Part shown: in pieces, positions 54,130 to 61,924 of the stretch
How positions within the stretch are numbered: position 1 is the stretch's first letter
How the letters are laid out: the number at the start of each line of letters is the position of its first letter
Source of the DNA: Rhizobium sp. L1K21
GTDB taxonomy: Bacteria > Pseudomonadota > Alphaproteobacteria > Rhizobiales > Rhizobiaceae
DNA: 64,000 bases
Direction: 5' to 3'
Assembly (NCBI RefSeq): GCF_024055895.1
Contig: NZ_JAMXLE010000001.1
Coordinates: 1,488,001 to 1,552,000 of the forward strand
Position numbers and translations under genes: made by a program
The notes under the pieces: generated by a model
The model's database searches: none
The model's input: the letters and a program-made list of their open reading frames with translations, nothing else
What the model was told of the DNA's origin: nothing

Positions 54130-55213
54130 GCTCGAAAAGCGGCCCGAGCCAAGCCGGCTCATGATTTTTGTCACGCCTTTGCTATCCGTGCTCCTGACCA
54201 TGATCATCGGTATCATCGTATTCGATGCGATGGGGATCTCCGGCTTCAAGGCCGTGGTCGATATTTTCCTCACACCGCTCCTGCAAAGCTACAAGTGGCA
54301 GGATGTCGCCGTGAAGGCTGCCCCGCTGATCATCATTGCGCTTGGCCTTTCCATCGGCAATCGTGCCGAAGTCTGGAACATCGGTGCTGAAGGGCAATAT
54401 ATTATCGGCGCGCTTTGTGCCGCAGGCGTTGGTATTGCTGCGGGAACAAGCGGAGGTATCCTGGTGATTGTGGCCATGATCCTGGCTGGTATTGCTGGTG
54501 GCACCGCATGGGCGTCTGCGCCAGCGCTTTTGAAAACACGTTTCAACGTTAACGAAATCCTCTCCAGCCTGATGCTCACATATGTCGCGCTGCAGGTGCT
54601 CGGTTATCTGGTCGGTGGTCCATGGAAAGACCCCAATGGGCGCAATTTTCCGGCCACAGCGCCGCTGCAGCCCGATCAGGCCTTGCCCATTCTGTTTCCG
54701 GGGACGACGGTTCATCTCGGCGTTCTGATCGCGCTCATCCTGCCATTCGTCTTCTGGCTGATCATGGCGCGTTCGGTGTTCGGCTATCAGATCCGGGTGG
54801 TCGGCAGCGCGCCAAATGCCGCGCGCCACGGGGGATTTGACGCCAAGCAGACGATTTGGCTCTCGCTTCTGATCAGCGGCGGCATGGCTGGGCTTGCCGG
54901 TGCGCTGGAATTCGCCGGCGCGCTGAAGACGATCAATCTTGGTTTCCCGTCCGGTTATGGCTTTACGGCTATCATCGTTGCGTTTCTCGGGCGGCTGCAT
55001 CCGATTGGATGCCTGATTGCGGGGATTGTGCTTGCCGTAACCTATGTTGGCGGGCAGGTGGCTCAGACAACGGTTCACATCCCCAATTCGACGGCGGGTA
55101 TTTTCCAGGCGATGATGCTCTTCTTCATCCTCGCAAGTGATATTTTTGTTCGTTATCGCGTGCGTTTCGTCAGCAGTGCGAAACCGTCCGCGGCACCGGT
55201 GGCGGGAGAATAG
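54119..55213 (+). CDS. BMP-type nucleoside/purine ABC transporter permease 1
   Basis: A 364-residue permease (YufP-like) with about ten helices. KAAPLIIIALGLSIGNRAEVWNIGAEGQYIIGAL and the coupling region FGYQIRVVGSAPNAARHGGFDAKQTIWLSLLISGGMAGLAGALEFAG are conserved. The ATG at 54119 overlaps the ATPase gene by 11 bp. Its partner permease follows after 3 bp. Confidence 0.91.
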   Translation: MRIKLEKRPEPSRLMIFVTPLLSVLLTMIIGIIVFDAMGISGFKAVVDIFLTPLLQSYKWQDVAVKAAPLIIIALGLSIGNRAEVWNIGAEGQYIIGALCAAGVGIAAGTSGGILVIVAMILAGIAGGTAWASAPALLKTRFNVNEILSSLMLTYVALQVLGYLVGGPWKDPNGRNFPATAPLQPDQALPILFPGTTVHLGVLIALILPFVFWLIMARSVFGYQIRVVGSAPNAARHGGFDAKQTIWLSLLISGGMAGLAGALEFAGALKTINLGFPSGYGFTAIIVAFLGRLHPIGCLIAGIVLAVTYVGGQVAQTTVHIPNSTAGIFQAMMLFFILASDIFVRYRVRFVSSAKPSAAPVAGE

Positions 55214-55216
55214 TTC

Positions 55217-56134
55217 ATGTCGATCGACTTTATCATTGCCGCAATCATTACCGTCGTCGGTCTGACCACGCCCATCCTGCTTGCAGGCCTCGGAGAACTT
55301 GTCGTCGAAAAGGCGGGCGTTTTGAACCTCGGTGTGGAAGGCATGATGTTGATGGGCGCCATCAGCGGTTTTGGCGTTACAGTGATGACTTTCAATCCCT
55401 GGCTTGGCGTTCTGGGCGCTGCTGTCGGGGGGTCGGCCTCGTCGATGATCTTTGCATTTCTGGTGCTGCAACTGAATTCAAACCAGGTGGCGACCGGGTT
55501 GGCGTTGACCATTTTCGGGACTGGTCTTTCCTCCCTCATTGGTCTGTCGTTCGTCGGGCGCATTGTGGCACCGTTCAACACCTTTTTTCCGGCCTCCTTG
55601 GCACGCGACCCGATCCTGAAAGTGTTCTTCGGTTATTCGCCGCTTGTCTATTTCGCCTTGATCATGGTGCCTTTGGTGGCGTGGTTCCTGAAGTCAACGC
55701 GCGGCGGGTTGATCTTGCGTGCGGTGGGCGAAAACGATCATTCTGCCCACTCTCTCGGTTATTCGGTCATCGGCGTGCGCTATGCGGCCATTGCTTTTGG
55801 CGGCGCGATGGCCGGGATCGGCGGGGCTTATTTTTCAATGGTGATCACGCCTATGTGGGCGGAACGCATGACCGCCGGACGCGGCTGGATTGCGCTGGCG
55901 CTCGTCGTGTTCGCAAGCTGGCGAACCGGTCGGCTTCTCGTTGGCGCCTATTTCTTCGGCATACTGATGGCGCTGGAGCTCTACGCCAAGGCTGCCGGCT
56001 TCTCGTTCATGCCATCTCAGTTCTGGGCGGCAATGCCTTATCTGATGACCGTGATCGTTCTTGCCTTGATTTCGGCACGCAAGGGAGCGGCGACGAATGC
56101 GCCAGCCTGCCTTGGAAAGCCGTTTACTGCCTAA
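55217..56134 (+). CDS. BMP-type nucleoside/purine ABC transporter permease 2
   Basis: A 305-residue permease (YufQ-like). TTPILLAGLGELVVEKAGVLNLGVEGMMLMGAISGF at the N-terminus and STRGGLILRAVGENDHSAHSLGYSVIGVRYAAIAFGGAMAGIGGAYFS in the middle are typical of this half. It pairs with permease 1 to form the channel. Confidence 0.91.
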   Translation: MSIDFIIAAIITVVGLTTPILLAGLGELVVEKAGVLNLGVEGMMLMGAISGFGVTVMTFNPWLGVLGAAVGGSASSMIFAFLVLQLNSNQVATGLALTIFGTGLSSLIGLSFVGRIVAPFNTFFPASLARDPILKVFFGYSPLVYFALIMVPLVAWFLKSTRGGLILRAVGENDHSAHSLGYSVIGVRYAAIAFGGAMAGIGGAYFSMVITPMWAERMTAGRGWIALALVVFASWRTGRLLVGAYFFGILMALELYAKAAGFSFMPSQFWAAMPYLMTVIVLALISARKGAATNAPACLGKPFTA

Positions 56135-56165
56135 CATTCGAATCTCAAGCTAGGAGAACCTGGAA

Positions 56166-57251
56166 ATGACAAAGATTACCCGTCGTAAACTGATGCAGAC
56201 AGCCGGCGTAGCGGCTGCTGCGCTTCCGCTGCTCGGTCGCACTGCCTTTGCTGAAGACAAGGTCAAGGTCGGCTTTATCTTCCTGGGCCCGATTGGTGAC
56301 TACGGCTGGACCTGGGCGCATAACAAGGGCCGTCTGGCGCTGGAGTCGGCTCTCGGCGATAAGGTGGAAACGGTTTATGTTGAAAACGTGCCGGAAGATG
56401 CGTCCGCAACGCCGATCATCCGCGATCTCGCGAACCAGGGCTGCAAGCTGATCTTCACGACTTCATACGGTTACATGGATCAGACGATCGAAGTGGCCAA
56501 GGAATTCCCTGACGTCATGTTCGAACATTGCACGGGCTTCAAGCGCGCCGACAACGTTGCGACATACAACTCGAAATTCCATGAGGGCCGCGCCGTACTC
56601 GGCACCATCGCCGGCAAGATGAGCAAGACCGGAACGCTCGGTTATCTTGGCTCATTCAAGGTACCGGAAGTTGTTCTGGGTGTGAACTCGTTCGCTCTCG
56701 CTGCTCAGAAGCAGAACCCGGACGCCAAGGTGAAGCTGGTGATGATCGACAGCTGGTTCGATCCGCCGAAGGAAGCTGCGGCCACGGAAACGCTGGTCAA
56801 CCTTGGCTGTGATGTCGTCACCACTCACACAGACAGCCCCGGTCCTCTGCAGATTCTGGAACAGAGGGGCCTCTATGGCTTCGGCCAGGGTGCGGATATG
56901 TCCGCCTTTGCGCCGAATGCGCATCTGACTGCCATCGAAGATATCTGGGGTCCTTATTACATCGAACGTGCGCAAGCCATCGTTGACGGTACATGGAAGT
57001 CGGCTGATACTTGGGACGGCATGAAAGAAGGCACCGTCGTCATCTCGCCTTACAACCCTGTTGTTCCTGAAGACGTCCAGAAAATGGCGGACGAAATTCA
57101 GGCCGGATACAAGGACGGCACTTACGACATTTTCACGGGCCCGATCTACGATCAAGACGGCACGCTCAAGGTCAAGGATGGCGAGGTCATGACGCTGGAG
57201 CAACTGGCCACGATCGACTGGTTCGTGAAGGGCGTTGAAAGCGCCGCTTAG
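56166..57251 (+). CDS. BMP family periplasmic substrate-binding protein (Tat-type signal)
   Basis: A 361-residue PnrA/BMP-type binding protein that feeds the ABC importer. The N-terminus ITRRKLMQTAGVAAAALPLLGRTAFA carries a twin-arginine signal, so it is exported folded. The mature protein begins EDKVKVGFIFLGPIGDYGWTWAHNKGRLALE. The likely ligands are nucleosides or purines, judged from family and from the divergent deaminase. A terminator follows. Confidence 0.9.
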   Translation: MTKITRRKLMQTAGVAAAALPLLGRTAFAEDKVKVGFIFLGPIGDYGWTWAHNKGRLALESALGDKVETVYVENVPEDASATPIIRDLANQGCKLIFTTSYGYMDQTIEVAKEFPDVMFEHCTGFKRADNVATYNSKFHEGRAVLGTIAGKMSKTGTLGYLGSFKVPEVVLGVNSFALAAQKQNPDAKVKLVMIDSWFDPPKEAAATETLVNLGCDVVTTHTDSPGPLQILEQRGLYGFGQGADMSAFAPNAHLTAIEDIWGPYYIERAQAIVDGTWKSADTWDGMKEGTVVISPYNPVVPEDVQKMADEIQAGYKDGTYDIFTGPIYDQDGTLKVKDGEVMTLEQLATIDWFVKGVESAA

Positions 57252-57284
57252 TTGAGACCAGCTTCCTTCGAGACGCTTTTTCTG

Positions 57285-57315
57285 TCCCGCAGCCGTTATT
57301 GGCTGCGGGATTTTT
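57285..57315 (+). terminator. Intrinsic terminator after the BMP operon
   Basis: TCCCGCAGCC (57285-57294), loop GTTATT, GGCTGCGGGA (57301-57310) and five T residues. It separates the importer operon from glmU. Confidence 0.92.
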
Positions 57316-57398
57316 CATTCCAGAGGCTTCGCATTGCCAATTCGCTGCCGTTTCTGATAGATCGGCGAAGCTTGAAAATTTTGGAGAAATTCTTCCTC

Positions 57399-58769
57399 AT
57401 GGCTCGAACCTGTTTGGCGATCGTGTTGGCGGCTGGCGAAAGCACGCGAATGAAATCCAATAAATCCAAGGTTCTTCATCCGATCGCCGGTCGTCCGATG
57501 ATTGCACATGTGACAGGCATGCTCACCGATTGTGATGTCGACCATGTGGCGTTGGTGGTGGGGCGTGACGCGGAAAAGGTCTCAGAAGCCGCAAGTCTGG
57601 ATGGCCTGAAGCTTTCCAGCTACACTCAGGTTGAACGGCTCGGAACTGGCCATGCGGTGCTTGCTGCGCGCGAGGCGATTTCCAGAGGCTTTGACGATGT
57701 TCTTGTTCTCTTCGGTGATTCACCGCTGTTGACGGCGGATACGCTTTCTCGGGCGCGTGAGGCGCTTACCCAAGGCGTGGATGTTGCCGTCATTGGATTC
57801 ATGACCGAGCAGCCGAGCGGCTATGGTCGTTTGCTGATCGAGAATGGTGAACTGCTCGCGATTCGGGAGGAAAAGGACGCAACCGAAGACGAGCGCGCCA
57901 TTCGTTTCTGCAATGGTGGCATGATGGCTATCAACGGCGCAAAAGCGCTCGAATATCTGGATGCGATTGGCAATGATAATGCCAAGGGTGAATATTACCT
58001 GACCGACATTGTTGAAGTTGCGCGTCAGAAAGGCGGGCGTGCGGTTGCTGTAGAAGCGCCGGAAGACGAGCTTGCAGGCTGCAACAATCGCGCTGAACTT
58101 GCCTATCTGGAGAAGCTTTGGCAGGAACGTCGAAGGCGCGAGTTGATGTTGTCGGGTGTGACGATGATTGCGCCGGAGACCGTTTTCCTCGCCTGGGACA
58201 CCGTCATCGGTCAGGACGCCGTCATCGAACCCAACGTTGTATTCGGACCGGGAGTGACCATTGAGCCGAATGCCATCGTGCATGCTTTCAGTCATCTGGA
58301 AGGAGCATTGGTTCGGTCGAACGCCTCGGTTGGCCCCTATGCGCGTTTGAGACCGGGGGCCACGCTTGGTGAAGGCGCTAAGGTCGGCAACTTTTGCGAG
58401 GTCAAGAAGGCAGATATCGGTGCGGGCGCAAAGGTCAACCATCTGACTTATATCGGCGACGCGGAAATCGGGGCAGGCGCAAATATCGGTGCCGGCACCA
58501 TTACCTGCAACTACGATGGCGTGAACAAGCATCTCACCAAGATAGGAGCCAACAGCTTTATCGGCTCCAATTCTTCATTGGTCGCTCCCGTTTCCATCGG
58601 CGACGGGGCGTATGTGGCATCAGGCAGCGTGATCACCAAGGATGTGGAGGATAATGCGCTTGCACTGGCGCGGGCTCGCCAGGAGGTCAAACCGGGCAGG
58701 GCAGCCATCATCCGCAAGCGCATTGCCGCGTTGAAGGAAACCCTGAAGAAGGCTCGCGCGCAAGATTAA
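57399..58769 (+). CDS. glmU: Bifunctional UDP-N-acetylglucosamine pyrophosphorylase/glucosamine-1-phosphate N-acetyltransferase
   Basis: Makes UDP-GlcNAc, the common precursor of peptidoglycan and lipid A. The 456-residue protein has the N-terminal uridyltransferase domain ([24 protein letters not shown], residues 8-31) and a C-terminal left-handed beta-helix acetyltransferase with [29 protein letters not shown] and [11 protein letters not shown]. The start at 57399 follows the weak site TTGGAGAA. glmS lies 92 bp downstream, so the whole route from fructose-6-phosphate to UDP-GlcNAc, apart from GlmM, is encoded together. Confidence 0.96.
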   Translation: MARTCLAIVLAAGESTRMKSNKSKVLHPIAGRPMIAHVTGMLTDCDVDHVALVVGRDAEKVSEAASLDGLKLSSYTQVERLGTGHAVLAAREAISRGFDDVLVLFGDSPLLTADTLSRAREALTQGVDVAVIGFMTEQPSGYGRLLIENGELLAIREEKDATEDERAIRFCNGGMMAINGAKALEYLDAIGNDNAKGEYYLTDIVEVARQKGGRAVAVEAPEDELAGCNNRAELAYLEKLWQERRRRELMLSGVTMIAPETVFLAWDTVIGQDAVIEPNVVFGPGVTIEPNAIVHAFSHLEGALVRSNASVGPYARLRPGATLGEGAKVGNFCEVKKADIGAGAKVNHLTYIGDAEIGAGANIGAGTITCNYDGVNKHLTKIGANSFIGSNSSLVAPVSIGDGAYVASGSVITKDVEDNALALARARQEVKPGRAAIIRKRIAALKETLKKARAQD

Positions 58770-58861
58770 CCGAAGAAACCGAATGTGACCCGCCGGGAGA
58801 TTGAACATTCTTTCGAATCCGCTACTTGAATGCTGTGATTTTTTATCGGAGTGGCTGATTT

Positions 58862-60688
58862 ATGTGCGGAATTGTCGGAATTGTCGGTAATCAACCGGTT
58901 GCGGGTCGTCTGGTGGATGCGCTGCGCAGATTGGAATATCGGGGCTACGATTCCGCCGGTGTTGCCGTGATCGAGAACGGCAAACTCGACCGCCGCCGGG
59001 CCGAGGGCAAACTTTTCAATCTTGAGCGCGTTCTCAGCGATTCACCGCTCGATGGCCACACGGGAATTGCGCATACGCGCTGGGCTACGCACGGGGCGCC
59101 CACTGAGGACAATGCCCATCCGCATTTTGTGGATGGCGTCGCTATTGTTCACAACGGTATCATTGAGAACTTCTCCGAATTGCGCGACGAACTGATCGCT
59201 GATGGCGCAAAGTTTTCATCACAGACGGATACCGAAGTTGTCGCTCAGCTGGTCGCGCGCGAGCTGCGCAACGGCGTTGAGAAAAAGGCAGCCGTCCAAT
59301 CTGTTCTTTCCCGGCTCAAAGGTGCATATGCCATCGCGCTGATGTTTGCAGACGATGCCGATACGATCATGGCGGCTCGCTCCGGTCCGCCACTGGCAAT
59401 CGGCCATGGCAAGGACGAAATGTTCCTGGGTTCGGACGCAATCGCGCTTGCCCCGTTTACCAACCAGATTACCTACCTGCAGGACGGCGACTGGGCGATC
59501 CTGCACCGTCACGGCGCAGAAATTCTGGACTTCGATGGCAACAAGGTTGATCGCCAGAAGCAGATTTCCACGGCTGCGACTTTCCTTGTCGACAAAGGCA
59601 ATCACCGGCACTTCATGGAAAAAGAAATCTATGACCAGCCGGAAGTGGTGTCACACGCGCTGGCGCAATATGTGAATTTCAATACCGGTCTGGTGCGTGA
59701 TATCGCCTCCTCGATCGACTTTACGAAGATGCCGAGCCTTGCGATTTCGGCTTGTGGGACAGCCTACCTTGCAGGACTGGTTTCAAAATACTGGTTTGAA
59801 CGGCTAGCCAGATTACCTGTCGAAATCGACGTCGCATCGGAATTTCGTTATCGTGAGATACCGCTGCCTGCCGAAGCAGGAGCGCTTTTCATTTCGCAAT
59901 CGGGCGAAACAGCTGATACGCTGGCGTCCTTGCGATATTGCAAAGACAACGGTCTAAACATTGGCGCTGTTGTCAATACGGTGGAATCGACGATTGCGCG
60001 CGAATCCGATGCCATTTTTCCCATTATGGCAGGTCCGGAAATCGGTGTGGCTTCCACCAAGGCATTTACCTGCCAGTTGACTGTGTTGGCTGCTTTGGCA
60101 ATTGGAGCCGCGCGGTCGCGCGGTCACATTGATGAAAAGCAGGAAGCGGAACTTGTGCATCATCTTGTCGAAATGCCCCGCATGATGAGCACGGTGTTGA
60201 ATGATATTCAGCCGCAAATCGAAGAGCTCGCCCGTGAACTCTCGAAATTCAAAGACGTACTCTACCTCGGCCGCGGCACCTCGTTCCCGCTTGCTTTGGA
60301 AGGGGCTCTGAAGCTCAAGGAAATCTCCTACATCCATGCCGAAGGTTATGCCGCGGGGGAATTGAAGCACGGGCCGATTGCGCTGATCGACGAGGAGATG
60401 CCGGTCATCGTGATTGCGCCGCATGATCGCTTCTTTGAAAAGACCGTTTCCAATATGCAGGAAGTTGCAGCGCGGGGCGGTCGCATCATCTTTATCACCG
60501 ATGAGGCCGGCGCTGCAGCATCAAACCTCGAAACCATGGCGACGATTGTGCTTCCCAATGTCGATGAAATCATTTCACCGATGATTTTTGCTTTGCCGAT
60601 TCAGCTTTTAGCCTATCATGCGGCTGTCTTCATGGGCACTGATGTCGATCAGCCGCGCAATTTGGCGAAGTCGGTGACAGTCGAATAA
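58862..60688 (+). CDS. glmS: Glutamine-fructose-6-phosphate aminotransferase (isomerizing)
   Basis: Converts fructose-6-phosphate and glutamine to glucosamine-6-phosphate, the first step of amino sugar synthesis. The 608 residues comprise an N-terminal glutaminase domain with the nucleophile Cys2 (MCGIVGIVG) and HTRWATHG, and two SIS domains with SACGTAYLAGLVSKYW, SQSGETADTLASLRY and GRGTSFPLALEGALKLKEISYIHAEGYAAGELKHGP. No glmS ribozyme is seen upstream, as expected outside Firmicutes. Confidence 0.97.
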   Translation: MCGIVGIVGNQPVAGRLVDALRRLEYRGYDSAGVAVIENGKLDRRRAEGKLFNLERVLSDSPLDGHTGIAHTRWATHGAPTEDNAHPHFVDGVAIVHNGIIENFSELRDELIADGAKFSSQTDTEVVAQLVARELRNGVEKKAAVQSVLSRLKGAYAIALMFADDADTIMAARSGPPLAIGHGKDEMFLGSDAIALAPFTNQITYLQDGDWAILHRHGAEILDFDGNKVDRQKQISTAATFLVDKGNHRHFMEKEIYDQPEVVSHALAQYVNFNTGLVRDIASSIDFTKMPSLAISACGTAYLAGLVSKYWFERLARLPVEIDVASEFRYREIPLPAEAGALFISQSGETADTLASLRYCKDNGLNIGAVVNTVESTIARESDAIFPIMAGPEIGVASTKAFTCQLTVLAALAIGAARSRGHIDEKQEAELVHHLVEMPRMMSTVLNDIQPQIEELARELSKFKDVLYLGRGTSFPLALEGALKLKEISYIHAEGYAAGELKHGPIALIDEEMPVIVIAPHDRFFEKTVSNMQEVAARGGRIIFITDEAGAAASNLETMATIVLPNVDEIISPMIFALPIQLLAYHAAVFMGTDVDQPRNLAKSVTVE

Positions 60689-60714
60689 TTTTGAAACGTT
60701 TTTTGAGGTGGGAA

Positions 60715-61119
60715 ATGCTAAAGCACACTATTTTGTCGACGATCTTACTTTTGGCCACTGTCTCGGCTGCCAATAGCGGTGATTTTTCGATGTCCTTTGA
60801 CTGGGGCAACCTGAAGAAATGCACGTCGGGAAATCCGAATACAGTTCCCAATCCGGTGTTCAAGCTGAAGAATGTACCCGAAGGAACCAATTGGATCTAT
60901 TTCAGAATGAAGGATCGCAATGTTCCCTCCTACAATCACGGCGGAGGATGGGTTCAATATAGCGGCAAAGACACGATCTCACCCGGTGCATTCAAGTACA
61001 AGTCGCCTTGCCCGCCGAGCGGCAGCCATACCTATGAGTGGACGGCATCCGCAAAGGGCAAGAAGTCCTCTTTTGGTGGAACCATTGCGACCGCAAAGGC
61101 GTCGAGAGACTATCCCTAA
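60715..61119 (+). CDS. Small secreted PEBP-like protein
   Basis: A 134-residue exported protein. A signal peptide (MLKHTILSTILLLATVSAANS) precedes FSMSFDWGNLKKCTSGNPNTV. The core NPVFKLKNVPEGTNWIYFRMKDRNVPSYNHGGGWVQYSG and the phrase CPPSGSHTYEWTASA recall the YbhB/Raf-kinase-inhibitor-like (PEBP) fold in a short form. GAGGTGGGAA before the ATG gives a good ribosome-binding site. Two Cys residues may form a disulfide. It starts 26 bp after glmS. The function is not known. Confidence 0.65.
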   Translation: MLKHTILSTILLLATVSAANSGDFSMSFDWGNLKKCTSGNPNTVPNPVFKLKNVPEGTNWIYFRMKDRNVPSYNHGGGWVQYSGKDTISPGAFKYKSPCPPSGSHTYEWTASAKGKKSSFGGTIATAKASRDYP

Positions 61120-61184
61120 GTCTGCGGCTGACAATCGCATTTCATTCGTGACCTAATGACAATCAGGGTGCACTGCAATATAGT

Positions 61185-61231
61185 CTGGCTCAGTGATTTG
61201 ATCCGCCTCAAAGCGGGTCGATTTGAGCCAG
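61185..61231. promoter_or_regulatory. Long imperfect inverted repeat upstream of the DUF502 gene
   Basis: The outer arms CTGGCTCA (61185-61192) and TGAGCCAG (61224-61231) are perfect. The inner arms GATCCGC (61200-61206) and GCGGGTC (61213-61219) pair with one G-U. Only 27 bp separate it from the DUF502 start. No T-run follows, so it may be a leader hairpin or a partial terminator of the upstream gene. Confidence 0.5.
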
Positions 61232-61258
61232 ATTTCAAGGATTGGTCCGCAAACCCGA

Positions 61259-61924
61259 ATGGATGACGAAAAGCCCGAACGCCCGAAATTTGCAGCACGG
61301 TTGAGAAACAATTTCCTGACGGGATTGATCATCTGTGCGCCCATTGCAATTACGATATGGTTGACCTGGTCGGTTATCCAATGGGCTGACAGTTGGGTCA
61401 CGCCCTATATCCCCTATGAGTTGACGCCCCAGGAATATCTGCCCTTTGCTGTGCCGGGACTAGGACTTCTGGTCGCGGTCATCCTGATTACAACCGTCGG
61501 ATTTCTGGCCAAGAACTTGATCGGGCGTTCGATCGTCAATTTCGGCGAGTCCATTCTGCACCGGACACCGCTTGTGCGCTCGATCTATAAGGGTCTGAAG
61601 CAGATTTTCGAATCTGTGCTCAACGACCAATCGAATTCGTTCCGCCAGGTCGGATTGATCGAGTTTCCATCACCGGGCAGCTGGACGCTCGCCTTCATTT
61701 CGTCTGACGTGAAAGGCGAGATTGCAGAAAAACTCTCCGATGCCGGTGAAGACATCGTCAGCGTGTTTGTTCCGCCGACACCGGTACCCACGGCCGGGTT
61801 TCTGCTGTTCGTGCCCCGTTCTAAAATCCGCCTTCTGGATATGTCGGTGGAAGACGCCACCAAATACCTCATTTCCGGTGGTTTGGTGACGCCGGAGTTC
61901 AATCCGAAAACTATCCAGCCCTGA
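61259..61924 (+). CDS. DUF502 family inner-membrane protein
   Basis: A 221-residue protein with two membrane spans near the N-terminus (FLTGLIICAPIAITIWLTWSVI and FAVPGLGLLVAVILITTVGFLA) and a soluble C-terminal domain with HRTPLVRSIYKGLKQIFESV and PPTPVPTAGFLLFVPRSKI, the conserved DUF502 signature. The role is unknown; a link to envelope or vesicle traffic has been proposed for plant relatives. The start at 61259 is tentative. Its end overlaps the convergent recG by 14 bp. Confidence 0.85.
   Translation: MDDEKPERPKFAARLRNNFLTGLIICAPIAITIWLTWSVIQWADSWVTPYIPYELTPQEYLPFAVPGLGLLVAVILITTVGFLAKNLIGRSIVNFGESILHRTPLVRSIYKGLKQIFESVLNDQSNSFRQVGLIEFPSPGSWTLAFISSDVKGEIAEKLSDAGEDIVSVFVPPTPVPTAGFLLFVPRSKIRLLDMSVEDATKYLISGGLVTPEFNPKTIQP

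Noticed and set aside
54182-55471. A 429-codon minus-strand frame across the two importer permeases
   Set aside because: His/Asp/Arg-rich translation typical of antisense to membrane proteins; the plus-strand permeases have clear helices and motifs.
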